Source: Nitrospirota bacterium
Lineage (GTDB): Bacteria; Nitrospirota; Nitrospiria; Nitrospirales; UBA8639
DNA length: 58,704 nt
Direction of reading: 5' to 3'
NCBI GenBank assembly: GCA_011088105.1
Contig: JAALKI010000016.1
Location: forward strand, 1-58,704
Shown here piece after piece: positions 26,720 to 36,825 of the stretch (its first letter is position 1; each line of letters opens with the position of its first letter). The position numbers and the translations under genes were made by a program. Below the pieces are notes generated by a model. That model ran no database searches. It was given only the letters and a program-made list of their open reading frames with translations, and was not told the DNA's origin.

Positions 26720-27058
26720 GTTTCTCGTACCATGCAGCCAAAAAGTTTGTCAACTCCATGAGAAATTTATCATTATCGGTATTGCTCAAAGGGCTTTCTT
26801 AGCTCATATAATCAAAAATACGGCTGGTCTTTGTGTCCAGACATTGTAGTTTTCAGGAAACCAGGCGTATCGTAAAGATAAAAGCCGTTTGCTCAGCAAT
26901 GTTCCTATTCCCCCATGCTAGGTAAGTTTCATCCCACAACCAACCCCTAGAACAGCCTCTCCAAGGCATTACTCGCTTCGATGGACCATTCTGATTAGTT
27001 CATACACTCCCTCAGCCTCATGTTCGGAGGAATGCTTGGATTGACTTGGTATGCTGAG
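26720..27058 (+). pseudogene. Degenerate duplicate of the pbp1A upstream region and first codons
   Basis: This stretch aligns by eye with 28978-29325, the leader and first codons of the intact pbp1A. Shared blocks include TTTCTC-TAC-ATG near 26722, TTGTAGTTT then GAAACCAGG-GTATCGTAA near 26845-26880, and ACAGCCT-TC then TCTTCGA-GGA-C-TTCTGATT-GTTCA near 26952-27002. The last part still reads in frame as GMLGLTWYA, against GMTGLAWYA in the real protein. Many substitutions and small indels show it is old. It ends abruptly at about 27058 where unrelated sequence begins. Confidence 0.75.
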
Positions 27059-27180
27059 GAAAAGCTCTTGACGCTCATGGCCGCCATTGAAGATCTCATG
27101 GTGATTATCAAGATTCTCACCCATCTAGGGTTGCCCATTCGCGCCCTACCGCAAGCATCGACAAACTCTTGCAAACGGCC
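27059..27180 (+). mobile_element. Transposase C-terminal fragment (probably IS91-type)
   Basis: Directly after the pbp1A-like remnant the frame reads LMAAIEDLMVIIKILTHLGLPIRALPQA, which resembles the C-terminal tail of IS91-type transposases (a pattern like VIxRILxHLGLP followed by Pro/Ala-rich sequence). No other part of the element is present. The call is from memory of the family and is moderately sure. From about 27180 to 27569 I see nothing coding. Confidence 0.5.
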
Positions 27181-27569
27181 GAATCCCTCCCTAACCTTCG
27201 GTTCAACTCCCGACTCGACACTTCACCTTTTGCCCATTTTCCTATTCCACATCCCACAATGGCTCCCAATTCCTTAGAATCAACCGAGGCACAAGGTCCA
27301 ATAGAGCCTTGCAATACGTGTTGTCACTTAGTTTTATGCAATTATCTTTCGTATTTGACCCTCCCCTGCTTCTCTGCCACCTTATCTGTCTAGTAAAAAA
27401 AGCCCTTCAACTCCTATTTCCCCACCATTCATGACCTTTGCTACAAAGGCCACCAAAGTCCGTCAAGAAGCCATTTGGTAAACAACTCTGATAGGCTGTG
27501 ATAATCATGTGATAATTTCATGCTTGACTAGAGACATTACTTCATCTTGACAATCAATGAAAGAAACCC

Positions 27570-28108
27570 ATGTCTCATCGAATCCTCCTCATTGAAGACA
27601 ACCAGGATATGGGTCATCTCCTTGAGTTTCATCTTAAAGACCTCCATTGCAAGGTTGACTGGGCTGTTGATGGCTCTTCTGGCTTGGACCAGGCTTTGAG
27701 CAAACCCTACAACCTGATTATTTTGGATCTGATGCTTCCCGGAATAGATGGTCTGGAGATCTGCCGGCAGTTGCGAGCACAACCAAACTATACGCCAATC
27801 TTAATGCTGACTGCCAAATCCTCAGAGATCGATCGTGTGTTAGGTCTTGAGATCGGTGCCGACGACTATTTGACAAAACCTTTCAACATCCAGGAACTCT
27901 TGGCCCGGGTGAAAGTACTCTTTCGGCGGGTGGACGCATTATCGGTACGGACCACGGCAACCTTCTAATCAACCCCGAAAAACGGACCGTGATGCTCGGC
28001 AATCGCCCTTTGGAACTAACCGCTAGAGAGTTCGACTTGCTGCTTCAATTCGCTCGTCATCCCGGTCGGGTGTATACACGCTCACAGCTGTTAGACCTGG
28101 TTTGGGGA
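27570..28108 (+). pseudogene. Broken OmpR-family response regulator
   Basis: The first 125 residues are an intact receiver domain: ILLIEDNQDM, phospho-Asp in LIILDLMLPGIDG (about residue 53), Thr in LMLTAKS, Lys in YLTKPF. At about 27930-27950 the frame shifts; in the other frame it goes on as LLINPEKRTVMLGNRPLELTAREFDLLLQFARHPGRVYTRSQLLDLVWG, the winged-helix DNA-binding domain, which stops at the edge of the IS3 element at 28109. So the gene has a one-base frameshift and has lost its last 20-30 residues. A free receiver of 132 residues could still be made. No kinase partner remains. Confidence 0.85.
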
Positions 28109-28889
28109 TGACCTTCCCCTTTCGTCCCTTCTCCAGCCTATCAAATTTTTCCACTTCTGGCTGGTCCGGTTTTGTGGGAGAGGGTCACCTATTTTAGCAT
28201 AGATTCCAGGCGGCAACCCTTGTGAATAGGAGTGCCGACGCTGACGATTGTAACACAGCTCAATATAATCAAAGATATCCGTTCGGGCTTTGGCTCGCGT
28301 CAGATAGCGCCGCCGGTGAACTCGTTCGCGTTTCAATAACCCAAAGAAACTTTCCGCGACGGCATTGTCATAACAATTACCGCCCCCCTCATGCTGCTCA
28401 CAATTTCATGGGTTTTCAAGAAGACTTGAAACTCCTCGGCCGTATACTGCACGCCACGATCCGAGTGCAGGACCACCTTCTCTGAGGTCGTTCGTTGCCA
28501 CACCGCCATCAGCACTGTCTGTATGGCTAACTCGCGCCCGAGCTGCGAGTACATGGCCCAGCCAATCACTTGCCGGGAGAACAAATCGAGGACGACGGCC
28601 AGATACAGCCACCCCTCGCCTGTGCGGATATACATGATGTCGGTCGCCCATTTTGCATTGGGAGTCTCTGCCCCAAAGTCGCGGGCTAAGTGATTCGTTA
28701 CATCCTGGTGGCGCTCACCCGACTTTCGACCTCGCCTTCGCGTCTTGGCCGGAATCCCTTGGAGCCCAGCTTGTTTCATGAGTCGAGCCGTCCGATGGCA
28801 GCCACAAGCTTGCTAGACAGATTCGCACCGATCGCCATTTGGACTGCCTCGCGTTCAAATTCCTTCGAGAATCTTCTCCGCTTTTCCAT
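28091..28889 (-). pseudogene. IS3-family transposase, orfA/orfB remnants
   Basis: From ATG 28889 the orfA N-terminus reads MEKRRRFSKEFEREAVQMAIG and then runs out. An internal deletion brings it next to the middle of orfB, which reads KTRRRGRKSGERHQ, then the integrase core AKWATDIMYIRTGEGWLYLAVVLDLFSRQVIGW (first Asp) and LHSDRGVQYTAEEF (second Asp). Near 28385-28395 a small deletion shifts frame in the usual SMSRxGNCYDNA region; the other frame goes on with CYDNAVAESFFGLLKRERVHRR (Glu) and YNRQRRHSYSQGLPP. The final frame reads out of the element into flanking DNA. It cannot encode an active transposase. Confidence 0.85.
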
Positions 28890-28951
28890 GACACCCCTCC
28901 TGGTCCATTGTGGACATTTTCGAATGCATCCGCAAAATCAGGGGAAGACCA
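28109..28951 (-). mobile_element. Deleted IS3-family insertion sequence
   Basis: Bounded by imperfect inverted repeats: TGACCTTCCCCT (28109-28120) and, reverse-complemented, TGGTCTTCCCCT (28940-28951), 10 of 12 identical. At 843 bases it is well short of the roughly 1.2-1.3 kb of intact relatives. It carries joined parts of orfA and orfB (listed separately). I see no clear target-site duplication. It lies inside the response-regulator relic and truncates it. Confidence 0.8.
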
Positions 28952-29199
28952 ACATTTAATTTATAACCTGCAAACGATTTCTCCTACTATGTAACGAAAA
29001 ATTTTATCAACTCAGGCTCTTCTCTATTGCCCTTGCTCATCCTGACTTCTATGCGATAAGGCTAAAGAAAGCCAAACACAGCTTGGGTACCTGAGACTTG
29101 TAGTTTAGAGGAAACCAGGGGTATCGTAAGGATAGATGATTTTTTCTCAACAATAATCTGAATACGTCAAACCACTACGTTGGGATCACAGAACGTTTC

Positions 29200-31569
29200 A
29201 TGCCGAAACTAAAACTTAGCACAGCCTTTCTTAAGCATCACTCTCTTCGACGGATCGTTCTGATTGGTTCATGCACCCTCGTCGGGCTCATGCTCATAGG
29301 CATGACCGGATTGGCTTGGTATGCCACTGTCGGCCTGCCGTCCCTTGATTCGTTGGACAATTACCAGCCAAGTTTAATTTCTCGTATCCATGCTGATGAT
29401 GGACAACTTATTGGGCAATTCTACACAGAGCGTCGGGTGTTCATTCCATTCGAAGAAATCCCCTCCGATTTAATTCATGCTATTGTCGCGGTCGAAGACG
29501 CACGGTTTTTCGAACATCCTGGCTTGGACATTTGGGGAATTTTTCGAGCAGCCTGGACCAACATCAAACAAGGTGGAACGGTAGAAGGCGCAAGTACCAT
29601 TACTCAGCAACTTGCACGATCGTTATTTCTTTCACCCGAACGAACCTACAGCCGGAAAATTCGCGAGTTGATTCTCGCATTTAAAATGGAATTTATTCTG
29701 ACGAAAGAACAAATCTTAGAACAATATCTTAACCAGATTTATTTTGGCCACGGCGCCTATGGGATTGGGACTGCCGCCCTCACCTATTTCGAAAAAGATC
29801 TGAATGCCATCACCTTACCAGAAGCCGCGTTTCTTGCGGGCCTACCCAAGGCGCCAAGCACGTATTCTCCTTATAAAAACCCTGAACGATCCAAACGTCG
29901 GCAAGAACATGTCCTGCACCGCATGGTCCAGGCCGGCTATATCACGGAAGCTCTTGCGAAAGAAGCCGTGGCAACTCTGCTTTCCTACCAGCGTCTCACG
30001 CTTGAACGTATCGCTCCCTATTTTCTGGAACAGGTTCGGCAGCATTTGGTCAATGAGTATGGAGAACCCATGGTGTACAAGGGAGGGTTGCAGGTCTTCA
30101 CAACATTGAATACACGCATGCAACGTCTTGCCGAAATGGCCATCAGGCATGGGCTTCGACAACTTGATAAACGGCAAGGCTGGCGTGGCCCTCTCGGGCA
30201 TGAGCCCTTGCCTCTCCCCACACCTGACGTTCCACGTGATATAGAATTGACCATACAAGACATGGCTCGCACAGACCATATTCACCAAGGTGTTGTCACC
30301 GCAGTCGATCAGAAGCAAGCCATCGTTGTTGCCAACGGGATTGAAGCGCCACTGGCCTTAAAAGACATGCGCTGGGCTCGACGTCGCATTCCGAAAAACG
30401 CGTTGGTCACAGAAGCCCGCACCTTTCCAGAAGCCACTCCCCAAGATTTGTTGAAACCAGGAGACATCATAGAAGTTCGCTTGAAAGTCCGAAGCAAGGG
30501 CGTTCCGGCATTCATCCTTGAACAGACACCCATCGTGGAGGGCGCCTTATTAGCCTTGGATCCCCGAACAGGATCGATCAAGGCTATGGTCGGCGGCTAT
30601 GATTTTGAGCGGAGCCAATTCAATCGTGCCTTGATGGCACGTCGCCAGCCAGGCTCTGCGTTTAAACCCATCATTTATGCAACAGCCCTTGATAATAACC
30701 TAACGCCTGCCACCCTCATCATGGATGCGCCACTCGTGTATGAGCAAGAAGAAGAGGAAAAAATTTGGAAGCCAGAGAATTACGAGAAGCGATTTTTCGG
30801 TACGATCACCATTCGGGAGGCCTTACGCCATTCTCGAAATGCGGCTACGATCCGATTACTCAACCAAATTGGTGTTCGCCGGGTCATTGATTTTTCAAAA
30901 TCTCTGGGCATTGCTAGTCCATTGAGCCAGGATCTTTCCCTAGCATTAGGATCTTCAGGCATCACCCTTGAAGAACTAACTGCCGCCTATGGAGTCTTTG
31001 CCAATCAAGGCATGGTCCTTTCTCCATATACAATTACTCTTGTCAAAAACCAGCAAGACACCATGTTGGAACAACATCTCTTTGAGCCTCGGCAAGTGGT
31101 GTCTCAAAATACCGCATACCTGATTACGAATCTGATGATGGATGTCATCCAAAGCGGCACAGGACGAGGGGCCAAATCCATTGGTCGACCGATAGCAGGG
31201 AAGACTGGGACAACAAATCAATACAAGGATGCCTGGTTTGTTGGATATGCTCCAAACCTTGCTGTAGGAATCTGGGTCGGATTCGATGAGGTTCAAACAC
31301 TTGGCCGAGTTGAGTCAGGAGCGCATGCCGCGCTTCCGATTTGGACTCAATTTATGAAACACGCGTTGAAGGATCTTCCTGTGATGACCTTTTCAGTCCC
31401 AGCGGGGATTCAGTTTGCAGAGATTGAAAACTCAACAGGAAAACTTGCCACTCAGCCGAGTCAAACCACCACCACTGAAGTGTTTGCTCAGGGGACCGCA
31501 CCGACAAAACCTAATAGCCCATTCGCTAATCCATTAGATTTTTATGAATTGGACCTTGCCACTCCCTAA
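29200..31569 (+). CDS. pbp1A: Penicillin-binding protein 1A (bifunctional transglycosylase/transpeptidase)
   Basis: A 789-residue class A PBP that polymerises and cross-links peptidoglycan in the periplasm. A single N-terminal membrane anchor (about 15-42) is followed by a GT51 domain with catalytic Glu99 in VEDARFFEHPG, GASTITQQLARSLFL and KEQILEQYLNQIYFGHGAYGI. The transpeptidase has the Ser486 nucleophile in RQPGSAFKP, the SRN motif (545-547) and KTG at 668 (GKTGTTNQYKDAWFVGY). The C-terminal tail is Thr/Pro-rich. The start ATG 29200 gives the expected anchor. A degenerate copy of its 5' region lies 2.3 kb upstream. Confidence 0.96.
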   Translation: MPKLKLSTAFLKHHSLRRIVLIGSCTLVGLMLIGMTGLAWYATVGLPSLDSLDNYQPSLISRIHADDGQLIGQFYTERRVFIPFEEIPSDLIHAIVAVEDARFFEHPGLDIWGIFRAAWTNIKQGGTVEGASTITQQLARSLFLSPERTYSRKIRELILAFKMEFILTKEQILEQYLNQIYFGHGAYGIGTAALTYFEKDLNAITLPEAAFLAGLPKAPSTYSPYKNPERSKRRQEHVLHRMVQAGYITEALAKEAVATLLSYQRLTLERIAPYFLEQVRQHLVNEYGEPMVYKGGLQVFTTLNTRMQRLAEMAIRHGLRQLDKRQGWRGPLGHEPLPLPTPDVPRDIELTIQDMARTDHIHQGVVTAVDQKQAIVVANGIEAPLALKDMRWARRRIPKNALVTEARTFPEATPQDLLKPGDIIEVRLKVRSKGVPAFILEQTPIVEGALLALDPRTGSIKAMVGGYDFERSQFNRALMARRQPGSAFKPIIYATALDNNLTPATLIMDAPLVYEQEEEEKIWKPENYEKRFFGTITIREALRHSRNAATIRLLNQIGVRRVIDFSKSLGIASPLSQDLSLALGSSGITLEELTAAYGVFANQGMVLSPYTITLVKNQQDTMLEQHLFEPRQVVSQNTAYLITNLMMDVIQSGTGRGAKSIGRPIAGKTGTTNQYKDAWFVGYAPNLAVGIWVGFDEVQTLGRVESGAHAALPIWTQFMKHALKDLPVMTFSVPAGIQFAEIENSTGKLATQPSQTTTTEVFAQGTAPTKPNSPFANPLDFYELDLATP

Positions 31570-31621
31570 GCAGAAGTCTCCTACTTTGGCATTTCGTCCC
31601 TCTCGTATAAAAAAAAGGAAG

Positions 31622-31837
31622 TCAGTGCCCATCCTGATATTCTTCATGCCAGGCCATTTGAATAGCTTCCAGGATTTTTTCATTCGAGCTTTTGGGGTCG
31701 CCGGTGAATTCTGGCCAGGCAACAATCCAATCATGCATATCTGTAAATCGAACAGTCAGCGGGTCGACCTCTGCATGCTCTTCAAATAACCGAAGCGCAA
31801 TGTCTTCCGTATCTGACCATGTCAAATCTTGTGGCAT
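31622..31837 (-). CDS. iscX: Fe-S cluster assembly protein IscX
   Basis: A 71-residue acidic protein of the IscX/YfhJ family, which binds IscS and iron and tunes cluster assembly. The core DPLTVRFTDMHDWIVAWPEFTGDP and SNEKILEAIQMAWHEEY matches the family well. It is the last gene of the isc operon, 170 bases after hscA, and convergent with pbp1A. Confidence 0.92.
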   Translation of the reverse strand: MPQDLTWSDTEDIALRLFEEHAEVDPLTVRFTDMHDWIVAWPEFTGDPKSSNEKILEAIQMAWHEEYQDGH

Positions 31838-32010
31838 TGAATCCTCCCATCATCCGAGAAACAGTCGTTGAGTGTAAAACAGACGTAGAAGCTATAGAGG
31901 TATCTAGTAAAAAGCTCGTGAGTACCTCGTGACAATACAAAACGTTTTTCTCATGTCAAGTACATCAAGAGCTTGAGTGAACAGTTGTGACCACACTGCT
32001 GCTGCGAGGA

Positions 32011-33831
32011 TTACGTGACTTCGGAAACTTTTTTATTTTCCAACGCTTCTTTCAAGGTAACATCCATGAGTACTTCCGCCAAATGATGGGTGACCTTTTC
32101 CACTTCGCTAATACCGTTTCGAATGAGTCGATGATCATCGCGTTCTCGGACCATCCGTAGATCATCCAACGTCTTGTTGATTTCGGCTTTCTCCTCAGCC
32201 TGAATCAGATGGGTACTTTGACGCAAAGCTTTTTCCGTTGCCATCAGAATGGCATCTGCTTCCGTCCTTGCTTCAATCACCTGACGAGCCTGGATGTCTT
32301 CTGCCGCAAATTGAAAGGATTCACGAATCATCCCTTCAACTTCTTCATCCGTGAGCCCATGCGAAGGTTTGACTTGGACAGATTGGGATTGACCTGTCCG
32401 CACATCTGCTGCGGTCACATGTAAAATCCCATTCGCATCGATCAAAAATGTGACCTCAACGCGCGGCACACCCGCCGGTAAGGGTGGGACAGTCAATTGG
32501 AATCGAGCCAGGCTGCGATTGTCTTTGATTAACTCCCGCTCACCTTGCAAAATGTGGATGTCCACGGACGTTTGACCATCAACGTAGGTTGTAAACATCT
32601 CCTTTGCGCTGGCTGGAATGGTCGTGTTCCGTCGAATGAGGGTGCTCATGACCCCTCCCATGGTTTCAATTCCAAGAGACAACGGCGTGACATCCAAAAG
32701 AAGCATGTCTCGATTCTCACCGCTCAGTATTCCAGCTTGGACAGCCGCACCAAGCGCCACCACTTCATCCGGATTCAATTCACAATGAGGCGTCTTGCCG
32801 AATAAAGCTTCGACCTGCTGACGCACCAGAGGAATTCTGGTACTTCCCCCAACCAACACCACCTCATCAATATGACTGGCTTGTAGTTCTGCATCCTGAA
32901 GGGCAAGTCGACAAGGATGCAGCGTCTGCTCCACAAACGCTCCGACCAAGGTTTCAAATTCAGCACGGGTCCAATCTCGTTGATAGAGCCCTTTTCCTTC
33001 AGGCAGTTCAACAGAGGCTAACGCAGTTATCTCTTGAGAGAGTCGGATCTTCGTACGCTCAGCCTCCAATCGAACGGCCTGCATAAAATCAGGATGTTTT
33101 GCCGGTTCAATCTGATAGCGTTCACGAATGTCCCGAATCATGACTTCCAAGAGACTTCGATCAAAGTCATCTCCTCCCAGATGCGTATTGCCATTCGTGG
33201 CCAGGACTTCAAAGATCCCGTCTTTTAATTTGAGAATCGAGACGTCAAATGTCCCCCCACCAAGATCATATACAGCAATGATACCTTGGGTATTCTTTTG
33301 AAGCCCATAGGCCAAAGAAGCTGCGGTAGGCTCATTCACAATCCGAAGAACTTCTAGCCCAGCAATTAATCCGGCGTCTTTAGTCGCCTGTCGTTGACTA
33401 TCGTTAAAATAGGCGGGAACCGTAATGACTGCCTTGGAAACCTCTTCGCCCAAGTGGGCTTCGGCACGACGCTTTAATTCTTTTAAAATCATCGCCGACA
33501 CTTGAGGTGGCGAAAACGTCCGATCTCCCACTTCAATGCGGATAACCCCATTTTTTTCCTGAAGCTGATAGGGAAAATATGTCAATTCTTCGGACACATC
33601 GTTCAGTGATTTCCCCATGAACCGTTTGACAGAATAAATGGTTTTTGCTGGATCTCGAGTCAAATGTTCTTTAGCTGGGTCACCAACAAGCACACCATTA
33701 TCCGTCATGCCAACAATCGACGGCACCTTGGTTTGACCATGCATTCCGGCAATGACATGAGGATGATCCCCATCCATATAGGCAATCAGCGAATTGGTGG
33801 TTCCCAAATCAATACCAACGATACGTACCAT
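32011..33831 (-). CDS. hscA: Fe-S assembly Hsp70 chaperone HscA
   Basis: A 606-residue Hsp70. The ATPase domain shows [64 protein letters not shown] and [15 protein letters not shown]; the substrate-binding domain begins at [14 protein letters not shown]. It lacks a long C-terminal tail as HscA does. It works with HscB to release clusters from IscU, recognising the LPPVK loop that is present in iscU here. It is 26 bases from hscB. Confidence 0.94.
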   Translation of the reverse strand: MVRIVGIDLGTTNSLIAYMDGDHPHVIAGMHGQTKVPSIVGMTDNGVLVGDPAKEHLTRDPAKTIYSVKRFMGKSLNDVSEELTYFPYQLQEKNGVIRIEVGDRTFSPPQVSAMILKELKRRAEAHLGEEVSKAVITVPAYFNDSQRQATKDAGLIAGLEVLRIVNEPTAASLAYGLQKNTQGIIAVYDLGGGTFDVSILKLKDGIFEVLATNGNTHLGGDDFDRSLLEVMIRDIRERYQIEPAKHPDFMQAVRLEAERTKIRLSQEITALASVELPEGKGLYQRDWTRAEFETLVGAFVEQTLHPCRLALQDAELQASHIDEVVLVGGSTRIPLVRQQVEALFGKTPHCELNPDEVVALGAAVQAGILSGENRDMLLLDVTPLSLGIETMGGVMSTLIRRNTTIPASAKEMFTTYVDGQTSVDIHILQGERELIKDNRSLARFQLTVPPLPAGVPRVEVTFLIDANGILHVTAADVRTGQSQSVQVKPSHGLTDEEVEGMIRESFQFAAEDIQARQVIEARTEADAILMATEKALRQSTHLIQAEEKAEINKTLDDLRMVRERDDHRLIRNGISEVEKVTHHLAEVLMDVTLKEALENKKVSEVT

Positions 33832-33857
33832 AGAATATTCCGTGTCTCCTGTCTCAG

Positions 33858-34592
33858 TTACTTGATAGTCGCCACCACATCATTGACGATGTTGCGGACA
33901 TAGGTCCGATTGGAGAGAATGCCTTGCATCTCTTCAAGCACGTGCTCTTTCCTGACACGAACAGCTTCAGCCTCATCAGATGTTTCTTCCTGTAAGGCAT
34001 CCCACACCTCGAAGGCTTCAAAGAGTTGCGCATCTAATTGTTGCAGGCGGTTCGTCAAAGAAGCCTGGGCGGCTTGCAATGTTTGACGCAACTTCGTCAT
34101 TTCTGCTGAATGTTCTTTTGGATCACCTGCACGAAAGGCATTCAAATCATCTTGAAGTTCCAAAATCTCTTCAAATAAGTCTGCAGGAGGTGCGGTTCGA
34201 ATCTCTTTCGCGGAGCCAGCCTCTAAACGGATTAAATATTCCGCACGTTGGATGGGATCACGCAACGTGCGATAGGCCGTATTCACTAACGCCGAGTTCC
34301 CCAAGCTGATGGTTTTCTCGTTATGATCATCACCTTTGGCATAAAAGTCTGGGTGAAAAACTCGGTTTAATCGATAAAAGGTCGCTTCTATTTCGTCCCG
34401 ATCAATGTTGAGCTTACGAGGAAGATTCAAACACGAGAAGTAGTCCAGTTCTGTAGATAAGGGCTGAACCTTAATACACCGACCACACAAATATTCACCC
34501 TTGACCTCAGACTGGCAATGCCAACACATACTACGGGCCATCGGTAATGACCGTGGATCTGCCGCTGCTTCGTTCATCGTGTTATCCTGCAT
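33858..34592 (-). CDS. hscB: J-domain co-chaperone HscB with N-terminal zinc motif
   Basis: HscB brings IscU to HscA and stimulates its ATPase. The J domain holds LDYFSCLNLPRKLNID and the HPD motif in LNRVFHPDFYAK; the C-terminal three-helix domain binds IscU. Ahead of it is CWHCQSEVKGEYLCGRC, two CxxC pairs as in human HSC20, absent from E. coli HscB. The frame is open to 34628, but the first codons there form half of a perfect hairpin, so I use ATG 34592 (244 residues); ATG 34577, with AGGA upstream, is equally possible. Confidence 0.92.
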   Translation of the reverse strand: MQDNTMNEAAADPRSLPMARSMCWHCQSEVKGEYLCGRCIKVQPLSTELDYFSCLNLPRKLNIDRDEIEATFYRLNRVFHPDFYAKGDDHNEKTISLGNSALVNTAYRTLRDPIQRAEYLIRLEAGSAKEIRTAPPADLFEEILELQDDLNAFRAGDPKEHSAEMTKLRQTLQAAQASLTNRLQQLDAQLFEAFEVWDALQEETSDEAEAVRVRKEHVLEEMQGILSNRTYVRNIVNDVVATIK

Positions 34593-34607
34593 GACAGTTC
34601 TCGCAGA

Positions 34608-34634
34608 ACGGGCATGACAAAAAGTCATGCCCGT
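34608..34634. repeat. Perfect 11-bp hairpin between iscA and hscB
   Basis: ACGGGCATGAC (34608-34618), loop AAAAA, GTCATGCCCGT (34624-34634). It lies in the spacer of a single operon. There is no T-run on the minus strand, so it is more likely a partial terminator or RNA-processing site that sets the ratio of the scaffold genes to the chaperone genes. Confidence 0.8.
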
Positions 34635-34672
34635 GGCAAAGAGTTAGATTCTAAAAGACTGTTCAACCTATA

Positions 34673-35023
34673 TCATGCGGAGAAAGATTCCCCACACCCG
34701 CAGGTCTTACTTGCATTGGGATTGATAAATTTAAATCCGCCACTGACTAGGTCTTTTTGGTAATCCAGCGTCATACCAGCCAAATAGATGGCACTCTTGG
34801 CATCCACGAGCACTTTGACGTCTTCAACTGTGCAAACGGTGTCAAACTCGCCAATCTTATCGTCAAAGTTTATCGTATAACTCAGGCCAGAACAGCCACC
34901 ACCCTTTACCCCCAGACGAAGCCCTCCTTCAGTAATACCTTGGACATCCAGGAGGCGCCTGACTTCCGTCACGGCAGCATCAGTCAGCGTAACAACCGGC
35001 GTTTCTGTCGTCTCCACACTCAT
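34673..35023 (-). CDS. iscA: A-type iron-sulfur carrier IscA
   Basis: IscA (116 residues) with the three cluster or iron-binding Cys: VKGGGCSGLSY and the C-terminal SKTCGCGESF. The N-terminal 10 residues are Thr-rich and not part of the fold. It sits 13 bases after iscU in the isc operon and is distinct from the stand-alone homologue at 24.6 kb. Confidence 0.95.
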   Translation of the reverse strand: MSVETTETPVVTLTDAAVTEVRRLLDVQGITEGGLRLGVKGGGCSGLSYTINFDDKIGEFDTVCTVEDVKVLVDAKSAIYLAGMTLDYQKDLVSGGFKFINPNASKTCGCGESFSA

Positions 35024-35036
35024 GATCGACTCCCCT

Positions 35037-35435
35037 CTATGACGATGCGGATGATTTCACTTCTTCTTTTTTCGCATAATCATTTAGCGCTGCCTTAATG
35101 GCATCTTCAGCTAATACGGAACAATGAATCTTCACGGGAGGGAGATTCAGTTCTTGAACAATTTCTGTGTTTTTAATCTGACCAGCCTCTTCGACCGTTT
35201 TTCCTTTCAACCATTCCGTCGCTAAACTGGAGCTGGCAATCGCGGACCCACACCCAAACGTTTTAAATTTAGCATCCACAATTTTATCGTCCTCAACCTT
35301 AATCTGGAGTTTCATCACGTCTCCACATTCAGGCGCGCCGACAACACCGGTTCCAACACCATCTTCATCCTTTTGAAAGCTCCCCATGTTACGAGGATTA
35401 TTATAATGGTCAATCACTTTTTCACTGTAAGCCAT
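35037..35435 (-). CDS. iscU: Iron-sulfur cluster scaffold IscU
   Basis: IscU (132 residues) builds 2Fe-2S and 4Fe-4S clusters. The three Cys are in GAPECGDVM, KTFGCGSAIASSS and VKIHCSVLAEDAI, with the conserved Asp after the first Cys. LPPVKIHC holds the HscA recognition motif. YNNPRNMGSF is the family N-terminus. It is 175 bases after iscS; that spacer shows no gene. Confidence 0.96.
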   Translation of the reverse strand: MAYSEKVIDHYNNPRNMGSFQKDEDGVGTGVVGAPECGDVMKLQIKVEDDKIVDAKFKTFGCGSAIASSSLATEWLKGKTVEEAGQIKNTEIVQELNLPPVKIHCSVLAEDAIKAALNDYAKKEEVKSSASS

Positions 35436-35610
35436 AAGTCAATCCTCCTTACCCTAAATGAATCATATTGAAAGTCATCACAAAACATGCCTCAAACGAC
35501 CTGACCCTCAGGTCACCAGAATTTGATTCAGGACGAGGCGTACAAAACCGGAGCGTATGGCCCCTCATCACCACACTGGGACAAAAAGTGAGCAAGATGA
35601 GACTGACAGA

Positions 35611-36825
35611 TCAATGTGCTGCCCACTGGACAGATTTCAGGTCAATACCTTCCTTTGCCATTTCATAAAGCGGCGACATTTCTCGTAAATGGTTCACCGC
35701 TTTAATCATCCGATCAACAGTGTAATCGACTTCTTCATTCGTCGTAAACCGGCCAAGGCCAAAGCGAATAGACGAGTGCGCAAGATCTGAGCCAACCCCA
35801 AGGGCACGCAAGACATAGGATGGCTCCAACGTCGCAGAGGTACAGGCTGACCCTGAAGACAAGGCGATTTCTTTCACACCCATTAATAAGGCTTCGCCTT
35901 CCACATAGGCAAAACTCAAGTTCAGATTGCCCGGAAGCCGTTGCGTGATGTGTCCATTGAGATACACTTCATCCAACGCATTGATGATCCCCTCATGCAG
36001 TCGATCCCGCATCGCAGCAATCCGAATAGACTCTACCGGCATTTCCTCTTCACAGAGCTCGCACGCCTTGCCAAATCCAACCACAAGCGGAACCGGCAAC
36101 GTCCCAGATCGCATGCCACGTTCATGGCCTCCGCCATCGATCATAGGAACAATCCGAACTCGTGGCGCCTTTCGCCTGACATATAAAGCCCCAATGCCTT
36201 TAGGGCCATAAATTTTATGGGCCGAAAAAGACATCAAATCTACACCCAATTCTTGCACATCAACAGGAATTTTTCCCACACCTTGTGTGCCATCACAATG
36301 AAACAAAATGCCTTTTTCTTTTGCAATTTTTCCAATTTCTTGAATAGGGTGAATGGTGCCAATCTCATTGCTGGCTAACATGATCGAGATGAGAATGGTC
36401 TTATCTGTAATGGCATTCCGGAAATCATCAGGGTTGATCATACCCGCTTTATCAACCGGTAAATACGTAACTTGAACCCCTTTCTTTTCAAGGGACTTCG
36501 TGGCATCTAGCACAGCCCGATGTTCTGTCGAACTGGTAATGATGTGATCGCCTTTTTCACGATACATCTCGACCACGCCTTTTATGGCCAAATTGTCGGA
36601 TTCCGTCGCACCACTCGTGAAAATGATTTCTTTGGAATCAGCGTGGATCAATTTTGCAATTTGCTTACGGGCCTGGTCGACGGCTTCTTCCGCCTCCCAG
36701 CCAAAGCTATGATTCCGACTCGCGGAATTGCCAAACTTGTCGGTAAAAAATGGAAGCATGGCCTCCACAACCCGAGGATCACAGGGTGTGGTGGAATGGT
36801 TATCCATATAAATGGGAAGCTTCAT
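35611..36825 (-). CDS. iscS: Cysteine desulfurase IscS
   Basis: IscS (404 residues, PLP) supplies sulfur from cysteine for clusters and thiolated tRNA. Motifs: [16 protein letters not shown], the PLP Lys in [13 protein letters not shown] (about residue 206), and the mobile-loop Cys in [21 protein letters not shown]. The ATG at 36825 overlaps the iscR stop (ATGA). Good agreement with group I enzymes. Confidence 0.97.
   Translation of the reverse strand: MKLPIYMDNHSTTPCDPRVVEAMLPFFTDKFGNSASRNHSFGWEAEEAVDQARKQIAKLIHADSKEIIFTSGATESDNLAIKGVVEMYREKGDHIITSSTEHRAVLDATKSLEKKGVQVTYLPVDKAGMINPDDFRNAITDKTILISIMLASNEIGTIHPIQEIGKIAKEKGILFHCDGTQGVGKIPVDVQELGVDLMSFSAHKIYGPKGIGALYVRRKAPRVRIVPMIDGGGHERGMRSGTLPVPLVVGFGKACELCEEEMPVESIRIAAMRDRLHEGIINALDEVYLNGHITQRLPGNLNLSFAYVEGEALLMGVKEIALSSGSACTSATLEPSYVLRALGVGSDLAHSSIRFGLGRFTTNEEVDYTVDRMIKAVNHLREMSPLYEMAKEGIDLKSVQWAAH

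Noticed and set aside
29842-30318. 158-codon minus-strand frame inside pbp1A
   Set aside because: Antisense shadow of a conserved PBP1A coding region.
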